Translations under genes and position numbers: made by a program
In this document: positions 1 through 5,731 of the stretch, in pieces
Numbering within the stretch: position 1 is the first letter of the stretch
How the letters are laid out: the number at the start of each line of letters is the position of its first letter
The notes under the pieces: generated by a model
What the model saw: only the letters and a program-made list of their open reading frames with translations
Told to the model about the DNA's origin: nothing
The model's database searches: none
Assembly (NCBI GenBank): GCA_029883045.1
Contig: JAOUJU010000121.1
Span: 1-6,006, forward strand
DNA length: 6,006 nt
Direction of reading: 5' to 3'
Source: Rhodospirillaceae bacterium
Lineage (GTDB): Bacteria; Pseudomonadota; Alphaproteobacteria; Rhodospirillales; Magnetovibrionaceae

Positions 1-229
1 TTTTGGTGCGTTTGTTAATTTCATGGGTCCGCGCGATGGCTTGGTTCATATTTCTGAACTGGCACCACGCCGGGTTGAAAAAGTTACCGACGTTGTAAAC
101 GAAGGCGACGAAGTCAAGGTCAAGCTAGTTGGCATTGATGATCGCGGTAAAATGAAACTTTCCATGAAGGCAGTTAATCAGGAAACAGGTGAAGAAATCA
201 CCGCCGAAGAAAAAGCTGCCGGAGAATAA
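1..229 (+). CDS. pnp: Polynucleotide phosphorylase, C-terminal fragment (S1 domain)
   Basis: This is the 3' end of a gene that begins before the window; the reading frame is open from base 2 and stops with TAA at 227-229. The visible residues form most of an S1 RNA-binding fold: FGAFVNF, then GLVHISEL, a VNEGDEVKVKLVGID strand pair, and RGKMKLSMK near the end. That pattern closes bacterial PNPase, a 3'-to-5' phosphorolytic exoribonuclease of the cytoplasm and degradosome. A short acidic tail (ETGEEITAEEKAAGE) follows the S1 domain, which suits alphaproteobacterial PNPase. An internal ATG at 23 is not a real start because S1 residues lie upstream of it. Other S1 proteins, such as ribosomal protein S1 or RNase G/E, are possible, but one S1 domain at the very C-terminus with this tail favours PNPase. 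The catalytic domains are outside the window. Confidence 0.87.
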   Translation, partial: FGAFVNFMGPRDGLVHISELAPRRVEKVTDVVNEGDEVKVKLVGIDDRGKMKLSMKAVNQETGEEITAEEKAAGE

Positions 230-230
230 T

Positions 231-271
231 AAAACGGGGCGGCTAGAAATAGTCGCCCCGTTTTAATTTTT
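231..271 (+). terminator. Strong intrinsic terminator after pnp
   Basis: A 15-base-pair stem (231-245 with 250-264) has a perfect 11-pair outer part, AAAACGGGGCG against CGCCCCGTTTT, one G-U pair inside it, and a GAAA tetraloop at 246-249. It is followed by TTTTAATTTTTTT. It starts two bases after the pnp stop codon. The A-run on the left arm pairing with the T-run on the right suggests it may also work on the opposite strand. It separates pnp from the flavoprotein gene. Confidence 0.95.
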
Positions 272-314
272 TTAAATATATTACGATTTTGTTTTTGCTC
301 TGGAGAACTTTCGC

Positions 315-1712
315 GTGAAGCCGCTTAAAAAATTAAATATTTCCGGTAAAGAAGTGCTGCCATTAGTTGAAGGCGGCAAAGGTGTTGCTGTTTCTAATGG
401 TTTGACTGCGGGCGCGTGGGCCGCTGCTGGCGGGGTTGGAACTTTTTCCTGCGTTAACCCTGATAGCTATGACAAAGACGGCAAACCAATCCCACAGATT
501 TATCACGGCAAAACCCGAACCGAGCGATTTCGCGAATTAAAAGATTATGCCATTCAAGGCGGTATCGAGCAGGCCCGCATTGCAGCCGACGTTTCCGGTG
601 GCAACGGGCGCATCCACATGAACGTTTTATGGGAAGCCGGCGGTACGGTTGAAATACTTCACGGTGTTTTATCCGAAGCGGGCGATTTAATTCATGGCGT
701 TACCTGTGGCGCTGGTATGCCTTATGGGGTTGCGGAAATTGCAGCCAAATATGATACCTATTATCACCCCATCGTTTCATCGGCGCGTGCGTTTAATGCA
801 TTGTGGAAACGCTCTTTCAAAAATGTACCAGATTGGTTGGGCGGCGTAGTTTACGAAGACCCGTGGTTGGCTGGTGGACATAATGGGCTTTCCAATGCCG
901 AAGACCCTAAATCGCCGCAAGACCCCTACGGGCGTGTAGCCGATCTTAGAAAAGTTATGCGCGCTAACGGGCTTGATGAAACGCCTATCATTATGGCTGG
1001 CGGCGTTTGGTATTTGCGCGATTGGGAAAACTGGATAGACAATGATGAGCTTGGCCCTATTGCGTTTCAATTTGGGACCCGTCCATTGTTAACAAAAGAA
1101 AGCCCCATATCAAATGCGTGGAAAGCACGCCTGATGACATTGGAAGAAGATGATATTTTATTGCAAAATTTTAGCCCAACCGGGTTTTATTCTTCAGCGG
1201 TAAAAAACACCATGTTGATGGAACTGCAAGCGCGCAATGAACGCCAAGTTGAATACCGGGCGAAACCCGAAGATGATTTTAGTGCAGAACTTAAGCTCGG
1301 CCCCCGTGGCCGTCCGGTCTATTTGCGGCCAGCTGATCTGCCTAGGGCCGAAGGATACATTAATGATGGCCTTAGCGAGGGTATGAAAACCCCGGCCAGC
1401 ACCTTAATGTTTGTTGCCCCCGAAACCGCACAGCAAATTTTGGCTGATCAGGCCGCGTGTATGTGCTGCCTTTCGCAGTGTCGTTTTTCCAACTGGGCCG
1501 ACAACGAAGAAGGGACAACCGGCAAGCGGGCTGACCCTACATCATTTTGTATTCAAAAGGCCCTGCAATCTATTGCCCACACCGAAGACATTGAAAGCGG
1601 ACTGATGTTTTCCGGGCATAATGGGTACATGTTCAAAAAAGACCCATTTTATTCCAATAACTTCATACCAACGGTGGCTGAATTAGTCGCGCGCATAGCT
1701 TCTGGGGATTAG
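315..1712 (+). CDS. Nitronate monooxygenase-like FMN oxidoreductase with Cys-rich C-terminus
   Basis: This 465-residue soluble protein resembles the nitronate monooxygenase / 2-nitropropane dioxygenase family, FMN-binding TIM-barrel enzymes that oxidise alkyl nitronates, with FabK-type enoyl reductases as relatives. Family signatures appear in order: a glycine-rich N-terminal strand (PLVEGGKGVAVSNG, residues 16-29, then AAGGVGTFS at 37-45), the GGHNG motif at 187-191 corresponding to the family's GGHxG, AGGVW at 228-232 in the phosphate-binding region, and FGTRPLLTKES at 253-263 corresponding to GTRFLxTxES. No signal peptide or membrane segment is evident. It is longer than the usual roughly 320-350 residues. 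The extra C-terminal part carries C382, C384, C385, C389 and C412, a possible metal or Fe-S site. The start is GTG at 315, with GGAG at 302-305 about nine bases upstream; there is no better ATG. The pnp terminator precedes it, so it is probably transcribed alone. The true substrate cannot be read from sequence; many family members are not proven nitronate oxidases. Confidence 0.85.
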   Translation: MKPLKKLNISGKEVLPLVEGGKGVAVSNGLTAGAWAAAGGVGTFSCVNPDSYDKDGKPIPQIYHGKTRTERFRELKDYAIQGGIEQARIAADVSGGNGRIHMNVLWEAGGTVEILHGVLSEAGDLIHGVTCGAGMPYGVAEIAAKYDTYYHPIVSSARAFNALWKRSFKNVPDWLGGVVYEDPWLAGGHNGLSNAEDPKSPQDPYGRVADLRKVMRANGLDETPIIMAGGVWYLRDWENWIDNDELGPIAFQFGTRPLLTKESPISNAWKARLMTLEEDDILLQNFSPTGFYSSAVKNTMLMELQARNERQVEYRAKPEDDFSAELKLGPRGRPVYLRPADLPRAEGYINDGLSEGMKTPASTLMFVAPETAQQILADQAACMCCLSQCRFSNWADNEEGTTGKRADPTSFCIQKALQSIAHTEDIESGLMFSGHNGYMFKKDPFYSNNFIPTVAELVARIASGD

Positions 1713-1965
1713 GGTGTTTTTGCTCGCTCTGGCATATACAGGCGTGCATTAAAATACCCCTATAACTTGTAAGGTAATTTCTTTTTGCCTGTAAAATCAA
1801 TGTGTGCTAGAAAACTCCATAATCAATATAAAGAAAATCTACTGGGTTTTTATGCTATTGATATGGGTCATGTTGGTGCCTAGGTTTTACCACTAATGTG
1901 AGACACGCCCGATTCGTAGTTTATAAAAAAACAAAAAATTGTGTTTAAAAATTGAGGAAATAATA
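1713..1965 (+). other. Gene-free leader between the flavoprotein gene and irr
   Basis: These 253 AT-rich bases hold no gene I can support. They contain a seven-base inverted repeat, TACAGGC at 1737-1743 and GCCTGTA at 1787-1793, with a 43-base loop and no T-run after it, so it is not a standard terminator. No clear terminator for the upstream flavoprotein gene is visible. The right part should hold the irr promoter. I could not find a well-conserved iron-control-element, Fur or RirA site by eye. Confidence 0.5.
1858..1886 (+). promoter_or_regulatory. Possible promoter for irr
   Basis: TTGATA (1858-1863) and TAGGTT (1881-1886) are separated by 17 bases, a sigma-70-like arrangement. The -35 box is good (five of six) and the -10 box is poor (three of six). 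This would give an irr leader of about 70-75 bases. The call rests on pattern alone, and other weak boxes occur in this AT-rich region. Confidence 0.22.
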
Positions 1966-2373
1966 ATGCGACCCTATTCCCAAGTTATCGAACAGCTAAG
2001 AAATGCTGGCCTCAGGCCCACTCGCCAGCGCCTTGCCTTAGCTAAACTATTATTTGAAAATTCACCGCGCCATGTTACGGCTGAAACACTTCACGCCGAA
2101 GCGCAGGCAGCATCGGTTCCGGTATCGCTTGCTACGGTTTACAACACCCTTCACCAATTTACTGATGCAGGTCTTTTGCGCGAGGTGGTGATAGATCCGC
2201 AGCGTTCACATTTTGATACCACCACCACCAACCACGGCCATTTCTATTTTGAAGAAACCGGCACCTTGCAAGACATTCCCGCAAGCGATGTTGTGCTTGC
2301 CAAAATGCCTTCGCTGCCCGCTGGCACAAAGGCCACAAGCGTAGAAGTAGTTGTTCGCTTATCAGCAAATTAA
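1966..2373 (+). CDS. irr: Iron response regulator Irr (Fur family)
   Basis: This 135-residue cytoplasmic transcription factor matches Irr, the alphaproteobacterial Fur-family regulator that controls haem synthesis, iron uptake and iron-storage genes and is destabilised or inactivated by haem. The N-terminal winged helix (about residues 5-75) contains GLRPTRQRLALAKLLF and the recognition region VPVSLATVYNTLHQFTDAGLL, very close to Irr. The C-terminal dimerisation half has SHFDTTTTNHGHFYFEE, LQDIP and VEVVVRL, also Irr-like. The start is ATG 1966, with GAGGAA at 1954-1959 as ribosome binding site; a TTG at 1939 in frame would add nine residues that include the Shine-Dalgarno bases, so I reject it. 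The protein has no cysteine, so it lacks the structural CxxC zinc sites of Fur/Zur and the N-terminal haem motif of Bradyrhizobium Irr. The usual HHH haem cluster is replaced by N-H90-G-H92. It sits just upstream of rubrerythrin on the same strand. Confidence 0.9.
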   Translation: MRPYSQVIEQLRNAGLRPTRQRLALAKLLFENSPRHVTAETLHAEAQAASVPVSLATVYNTLHQFTDAGLLREVVIDPQRSHFDTTTTNHGHFYFEETGTLQDIPASDVVLAKMPSLPAGTKATSVEVVVRLSAN

Positions 2374-2422
2374 TCTATTGTAATCAATGGACTATATGGT
2401 ACATTAGAAATGATATAAGATG

Positions 2423-2451
2423 TTGACATGGCTGCTTTAATTGATTAAACA
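2423..2451 (+). promoter_or_regulatory. Probable rubrerythrin promoter with overlapping dyad
   Basis: A perfect TTGACA (2423-2428) is followed 17 bases later by TAAACA (2446-2451), a weak -10 box. Between and overlapping them lies a perfect 6-2-6 inverted repeat, TTTAAT-TG-ATTAAA (2436-2449), placed where a repressor would block polymerase. The dyad is AT-rich like sites of Fur-superfamily proteins, but it is not a clear match to the published iron control element. Transcription from here would start about 70 bases before the rubrerythrin gene. Confidence 0.4.
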
Positions 2452-2516
2452 AAATCAGCTATTCGTTATTGTAAATCACGCTTTATGTGACGTGCATGAA
2501 TTTATAAACAAACTTT

Positions 2517-2522
2517 AGGAGG
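2517..2522 (+). promoter_or_regulatory. Consensus ribosome binding site of the rubrerythrin gene
   Basis: AGGAGG lies six bases before the ATG at 2529. It is the strongest Shine-Dalgarno sequence in the window, much better than those of the two downstream genes (AGG at 3040-3042 and AAGGA at 4421-4425), suggesting that rubrerythrin is made in larger amounts than its partners. Confidence 0.8.
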
Positions 2523-2528
2523 CAAAAA

Positions 2529-2945
2529 ATGAGCCTAAAAGGCAGCAAGACAGAAGGTAATCTGAAAGATGCATTCGCAGGCGAAAGCCAGGCTAACCGT
2601 CGGTATCTTTATTTCGCACAAAAAGCAGACATCGAAGGTTACAACGATACCGCAACCGTGTTTCGTTCCACCGCCGAAGGTGAAACAGGCCACGCCCACG
2701 GCCACCTAGAATTTTTGGAAGAATGTGGCGATCCCGCAACTGGCCTGCCCATTGGCGCCACAGGTGATAACCTAAAAGCATCAATCGCTGGCGAAACCCA
2801 TGAATACACCGACATGTATCCGGGCATGGCTAAAACCGCGCGTGATGAAGGTTTTGATGAAATTGCCGATTGGTTTGAAACTTTGGCCAAGGCTGAAAAA
2901 TCTCATGCCGGACGCTTCCAAAAAGCGCTCGACGCACTGGATTAA
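2529..2945 (+). CDS. Rubrerythrin, short form without rubredoxin domain
   Basis: This 138-residue cytoplasmic four-helix diiron protein belongs to the rubrerythrin branch of the ferritin-like superfamily. Rubrerythrins typically reduce hydrogen peroxide to water at a diiron site. The expected ligands can be seen: E19 in AGESQANRRY (helix 1), E52xxH55 in AEGETGHAHGH (helix 2), E89xxE92 in AGETHEY (helix 3), and E123xxH126 in KAEKSHAGRF (helix 4). The N-terminal half repeats in the C-terminal half (FAGESQANRRY against IAGETHEYTDM), the usual internal duplication. The C-terminal rubredoxin domain with two CxxC pairs found in classical rubrerythrins is absent, because the protein ends after helix 4. 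It therefore needs an outside electron donor; the neighbouring Fe-S protein is a candidate. The start is fixed by AGGAGG six bases upstream. An alternative reading as a generic ferritin-like protein is less likely. Confidence 0.92.
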   Translation: MSLKGSKTEGNLKDAFAGESQANRRYLYFAQKADIEGYNDTATVFRSTAEGETGHAHGHLEFLEECGDPATGLPIGATGDNLKASIAGETHEYTDMYPGMAKTARDEGFDEIADWFETLAKAEKSHAGRFQKALDALD

Positions 2946-2951
2946 CCTCGG

Positions 2952-2975
2952 AATAATTTCCATCAGGAAATAATT
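2952..2975 (+). other. Small hairpin just after the rubrerythrin stop codon
   Basis: ATTTCC (2956-2961) pairs with GGAAAT (2966-2971) around an ATCA loop, and after one A-A mismatch three more pairs extend the stem to 2952 and 2975. No T-run follows it. It abuts the terminator hairpin starting at 2976, making a tandem pair. Such a hairpin could protect the rubrerythrin mRNA 3' end from exonucleases; that role is inference. Confidence 0.45.
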
Positions 2976-3017
2976 AAAACAGCGGGGACATTTTAATTAA
3001 TGCCTCGCTGTTTTTTT
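2976..3017 (+). terminator. Intrinsic terminator or attenuator between rubrerythrin and Fe-S gene
   Basis: AAAACAGCGGGG (2976-2987) pairs with CCTCGCTGTTTT (3003-3014) with one G-U pair, around a 15-base AT-rich loop. A run of seven T (3011-3017) forms the end of the stem and the tail. It is a convincing rho-independent terminator, yet a same-strand, functionally related gene begins only 34 bases later with no clear promoter between. Partial readthrough giving more rubrerythrin than downstream protein is the simplest explanation. Confidence 0.85.
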
Positions 3018-3050
3018 CATTAAAAAACGTTCTTAGATTAGGTAAAAAAA

Positions 3051-4391
3051 ATGCGCGAAGGCAGCCTAGAGGCACCAACCCGTCACCCAATTCCATGGAA
3101 AGAAGATGATTTCCTTGATGAGCAAAAGCTAGATATTGAGCTAAGGCGCGCGTTTGATATTTGCCACGGTTGTAGGCGGTGCTTCAATTTATGCGATTCA
3201 TTTCCGCGGCTTTTTGATTTGGTTGATGAATCTGATACCGGCGAGCTTGATAGCGTCGATTCGAAAAATTTCAAACCCATAATTGATGCCTGCACCCTTT
3301 GTGATATGTGTTTTTTAACCAAATGTCCGTACGTGCCACCACACGAATTTAATCTTGATTTCCCCCATCTTATGTTGCGCGCCCGCGCGCTTCAGTTAAA
3401 AAATGGCACCAACGATAAACATGCTGCCCGCCTGACCGAAATGGATAAAAACGGGCCATTGGCAACATCAATTTCAGGTCTTGCCAACTGGGCATCTAGG
3501 CGCGGTAATTCATTGACCCGGCCATTGATGCAGGCTGTTGGCGCCATTCATCATGATGCCGAATTGCCCCAGTTTTCTGCTAAAACTTGCCAAAAAAAGG
3601 CAGCCGAAAGCACACCTGAAATTAACCGCGATGCCCCAGCGTTCGGGCGCAAGGCAGTAATTTATGCATCTTGTTTTGGCGAATACAACGCACCAGAAAT
3701 TGTATTGGCGACCCGTGGCGTGCTTGCCAAAAACGGGGTTGAAACAGAAATTGTATATCCTGAATGTTGTGGTATGCCGCAATTAGAACAAGGCGACATT
3801 GCGCGCGTTAGCACAAAGGCAAAAACCATTTCCGCAACCATGAAACCATGGATCGAAAAAGGCTACGATGTTGTGGTTCCCGTGGCATCGTGTTCATTAA
3901 TGTTAAAATTTGAATGGCCGTTGATTGAACCGGAAGATGAAAACGTAAAATTACTTAGCGGTGCCGTATATGACGCCACCGAATACGTTGTTGCCATGGC
4001 CAAAAAAGAAGGCCTAGCCAGTGGTTTGGGCCCAGTTGAAGGCGGTGTTACCGCACACATATCATGTCATTCCCGTGCGCAAAACATGGGGCGCAAGGCA
4101 GAGGAATTATTGAAACTTATTCCCGGCACCAATACCACAGTTATTGAACGGTGTTCCGGACACGGTGGTTCGTGGGGGGTAATGAAAGAAAATTTTGAAG
4201 TCGGGATGAAGATAGGATCGGCCGTATTTCGTGATGCGGCCAAGGCCGGAAATAAATATGTGGTTTCTGAATGCCCGCTAGCGCGCGACCAAATTGCCCA
4301 AGGGCTTGAACGCAAGGATGCACCAATGGATAGCAGGGCCAAGGCCCTGCGCCACCCCATTCAGGTGTTGGCCCTGGCCTATGGTTTGTAA
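3051..4391 (+). CDS. HdrD/GlpC-like iron-sulfur protein with CCG-type repeats
   Basis: This 446-residue soluble protein has the layout of heterodisulfide-reductase-related / GlpC-type electron-transfer subunits. Two 4Fe-4S motifs are N-terminal: C38xxC41xxC44xxxC48 (ICHGCRRCFNLC) and C81xxC84xxC87xxxxC92-P, the second having four rather than three residues before its last cysteine. Two cysteine-rich CCG-type repeats follow. The first has C208, the pair C239-C240 in ECCGMPQ, and C281. The second has C339, then C368 in ERCSGHGG, where serine replaces one cysteine of the CCG pair, and C408. In related proteins such repeats bind an unusual Fe-S cluster or contact an electron partner. No membrane helix is seen. 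The start is ATG 3051, with AGG at 3040-3042. It lies between rubrerythrin and DUF3501, an arrangement I recall from other proteobacteria, and may pass electrons to the diiron protein; that is inference. GlpC itself is unlikely because glpA and glpB are absent here. Confidence 0.88.
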   Translation: MREGSLEAPTRHPIPWKEDDFLDEQKLDIELRRAFDICHGCRRCFNLCDSFPRLFDLVDESDTGELDSVDSKNFKPIIDACTLCDMCFLTKCPYVPPHEFNLDFPHLMLRARALQLKNGTNDKHAARLTEMDKNGPLATSISGLANWASRRGNSLTRPLMQAVGAIHHDAELPQFSAKTCQKKAAESTPEINRDAPAFGRKAVIYASCFGEYNAPEIVLATRGVLAKNGVETEIVYPECCGMPQLEQGDIARVSTKAKTISATMKPWIEKGYDVVVPVASCSLMLKFEWPLIEPEDENVKLLSGAVYDATEYVVAMAKKEGLASGLGPVEGGVTAHISCHSRAQNMGRKAEELLKLIPGTNTTVIERCSGHGGSWGVMKENFEVGMKIGSAVFRDAAKAGNKYVVSECPLARDQIAQGLERKDAPMDSRAKALRHPIQVLALAYGL

Positions 4392-4433
4392 TCTATATTT
4401 TCTATAAGCCATTGTTTTTTAAGGATTATATAA

Positions 4434-5027
4434 ATGCCTAGGGAAAATCATAACGTAACCCGCGAAGACATAATGGATATGGCGGTTTATGCCCAGCAGC
4501 GCAAGGAATTGCGCACGCGCATCACCGAATTGAAAAAAAATCGTCGCCTACACATCGGTCCCGATGCGACGGCGTATTTTGAAAACTATGACACCATCGT
4601 TCACCAAATTCACGAAATGCTGCACATCGAAAAAGGTGGTGAAGAGCAAATTGATGACGAACTAAGCGCATATTCCACACTTATGCCCAATGGTTCAGAA
4701 TTAGTGGCTACTTTAATGTTTGAAATTGATGATCCCAAAAGAAGGGAAAAGTTTTTGGCTGGCCTTGGCGGGGTTGAAGAAACCATTAGCATTGAATTTA
4801 TGGGTGAAAAAATAATGGCGGTAGCGGAAACCGATATTGACCGCACCACAGCCGAGGGCAAGGCATCGTCCATCCAATTTGTGCATTTTCCATTTAACGC
4901 TGAACAGATTAAAAAATTTAAACAGGATGGCGCCGAGATAATTTTTTCTATCGCCCACGAAAAATATTCGCACATGGCCAAATTACCAGAACCCGTAAGG
5001 GCGGCCCTAGCCGGTGATTTTGCTTAA
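4434..5027 (+). CDS. DUF3501 family protein
   Basis: This 197-residue protein matches what I know of DUF3501, a family of unknown function commonly found beside rubrerythrin and the HdrD-like Fe-S protein. It starts with a helical region (TREDIMDMAVYAQQRKELRTRITELKKNRRLHIGP, residues 9-43), followed by FENYDTIVHQIHEMLHIEKG (49-68), a PNGSELVATLMFEIDD strand region (85-100), and a C-terminal HEKYSH (175-180). Histidines 57, 60, 64, 175 and 180 together with E50, E61 and E66 could bind a metal, but this is speculation. It has no cysteine, signal peptide or membrane helix. The gene begins 42 bases after the Fe-S gene, with AAGGA (4421-4425) eight bases before the ATG, so the two are almost certainly cotranscribed. 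No enzymatic function should be assigned from sequence alone. Confidence 0.87.
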   Translation: MPRENHNVTREDIMDMAVYAQQRKELRTRITELKKNRRLHIGPDATAYFENYDTIVHQIHEMLHIEKGGEEQIDDELSAYSTLMPNGSELVATLMFEIDDPKRREKFLAGLGGVEETISIEFMGEKIMAVAETDIDRTTAEGKASSIQFVHFPFNAEQIKKFKQDGAEIIFSIAHEKYSHMAKLPEPVRAALAGDFA

Positions 5028-5126
5028 ATATTGTTTTGATGCGCAAGTAGCGATCGTGGGGTCGGAATTAATATAAATATATAGTTATATCAACACGGTA
5101 GCGGCAAATATAAGAAAAAATTATGA

Positions 5127-5157
5127 TCAATTGGTTGTATATAAAATAATTAATTGA
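5127..5157. terminator. Weak hairpin in the convergent gap
   Basis: TCAATT (5127-5132) and AATTGA (5152-5157) form an inverted repeat between the ends of the DUF3501 gene and the minus-strand SH3 gene. The plus-strand RNA can extend the stem inward with G-U pairs. On the minus strand the repeat is followed shortly by a run of six T (5115-5120). The stem is AT-rich and overlaps the SH3 stop codon, so it may be a poor terminator for either gene or chance pairing. I saw no better terminator in 5028-5149. Confidence 0.22.
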
Positions 5158-5731
5158 CGCTTTCTTCGTTCATAACTCCCCAGAAACTCTCACGTTTTAG
5201 CCAGCCTTCAAACCCATCGGCCTTGACCCGGCACCACTGGGACTTTTCCTCACAGTTTAATAATTCACCGACTACGCCCGTTTCGGCGCGCGCTATTAGT
5301 TTGCTGGCGTTTTCGGGGTTTTTGTAAATTGGGTGGGGGCCATTGGTAATTATAAACGCACGTTTACCATTAAGCATGGTCTGATGAACCCAGCCTTGCG
5401 CCCCTTCCCAGTCGCGTACTTTTCGCCATGTTTTGTATTCGGCTATTATTTCAAGGGGCAGCCCCTTTAAGCGGTAGACCCATTCAATGGGGTATTGTAG
5501 GCCCGGTCCGGTGCGCAGGTTGACCTCATGGCCGGATATGGAAACAAATCGTGGCAAAGGCAGCCCCGATGCGCTTTTGGCCTGTGGTTGTGATGCGCCG
5601 TCTTGTTGTGGGGTTTGGGCGCGGGTATCGGTGGTATGTGTAAAAATGCAAACAGCCAGCAAAAAACCAAAAGTGTGTTTTAAAAAAAATATTGGATTAA
5701 TCCTTTCGTTTATTGGCTGCAATCGCGTCAT
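5150..5731 (-). CDS. Exported protein with tandem bacterial SH3 domains
   Basis: This 193-residue protein starts at ATG 5731-5729 on the minus strand. Residues 1-38 look like a signal peptide: an extended basic N-region ending near K18, a hydrophobic core FGFLLAVCIF (21-30), and a likely cut after TRA (A38). A short Gln/Ser/Ala linker follows. The first bacterial SH3 domain spans about 62-128, with the hallmark VNLRTGPGLQYPI (70-82), W102RKV and GAQGWVHQTML. A second, more divergent SH3-like domain spans about 131-186 (PIYKNPENASKLIARAE, WCRVKADGFEGWLKRESFWG). C160 and C167 could form a disulfide if the protein is periplasmic. Such proteins are usually taken to bind peptidoglycan or other proteins in the periplasm, but the precise role is unknown. 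Proteins of this form recur in Alphaproteobacteria. It converges on the iron/redox cluster and is unlikely to belong to it. The ribosome binding site is weak (AAAGG about eight bases upstream). Confidence 0.85.
   Translation of the reverse strand: MTRLQPINERINPIFFLKHTFGFLLAVCIFTHTTDTRAQTPQQDGASQPQAKSASGLPLPRFVSISGHEVNLRTGPGLQYPIEWVYRLKGLPLEIIAEYKTWRKVRDWEGAQGWVHQTMLNGKRAFIITNGPHPIYKNPENASKLIARAETGVVGELLNCEEKSQWCRVKADGFEGWLKRESFWGVMNEESVN

Noticed and set aside
1852..1896. Possible 14-residue leader peptide (MLLIWVMLVPRFYH) before irr
   Set aside because: It has no convincing ribosome binding site, overlaps the best promoter guess, and is short enough to arise by chance.
1939..1965. Upstream TTG start that would lengthen Irr by nine residues
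   Set aside because: The extension is read through the GAGGAA Shine-Dalgarno sequence and does not look like the Irr N-terminus; ATG 1966 has proper spacing.
2443..2460. FNR-like site (TTGAT with ATCA downstream)
   Set aside because: The half-sites are eight bases apart rather than four and the second is incomplete.
2475..2494. TCAC-N7-GTGA repeat before rubrerythrin as a CRP-type site
   Set aside because: The half-sites are in the opposite order to the CRP consensus (TGTGA-N6-TCACA), and the short arms are likely chance.
4610..4981. Minus-strand open frame of 123 codons opposite DUF3501
   Set aside because: It is a shadow of the DUF3501 gene; its product shows no family pattern and it has no visible ribosome binding site.
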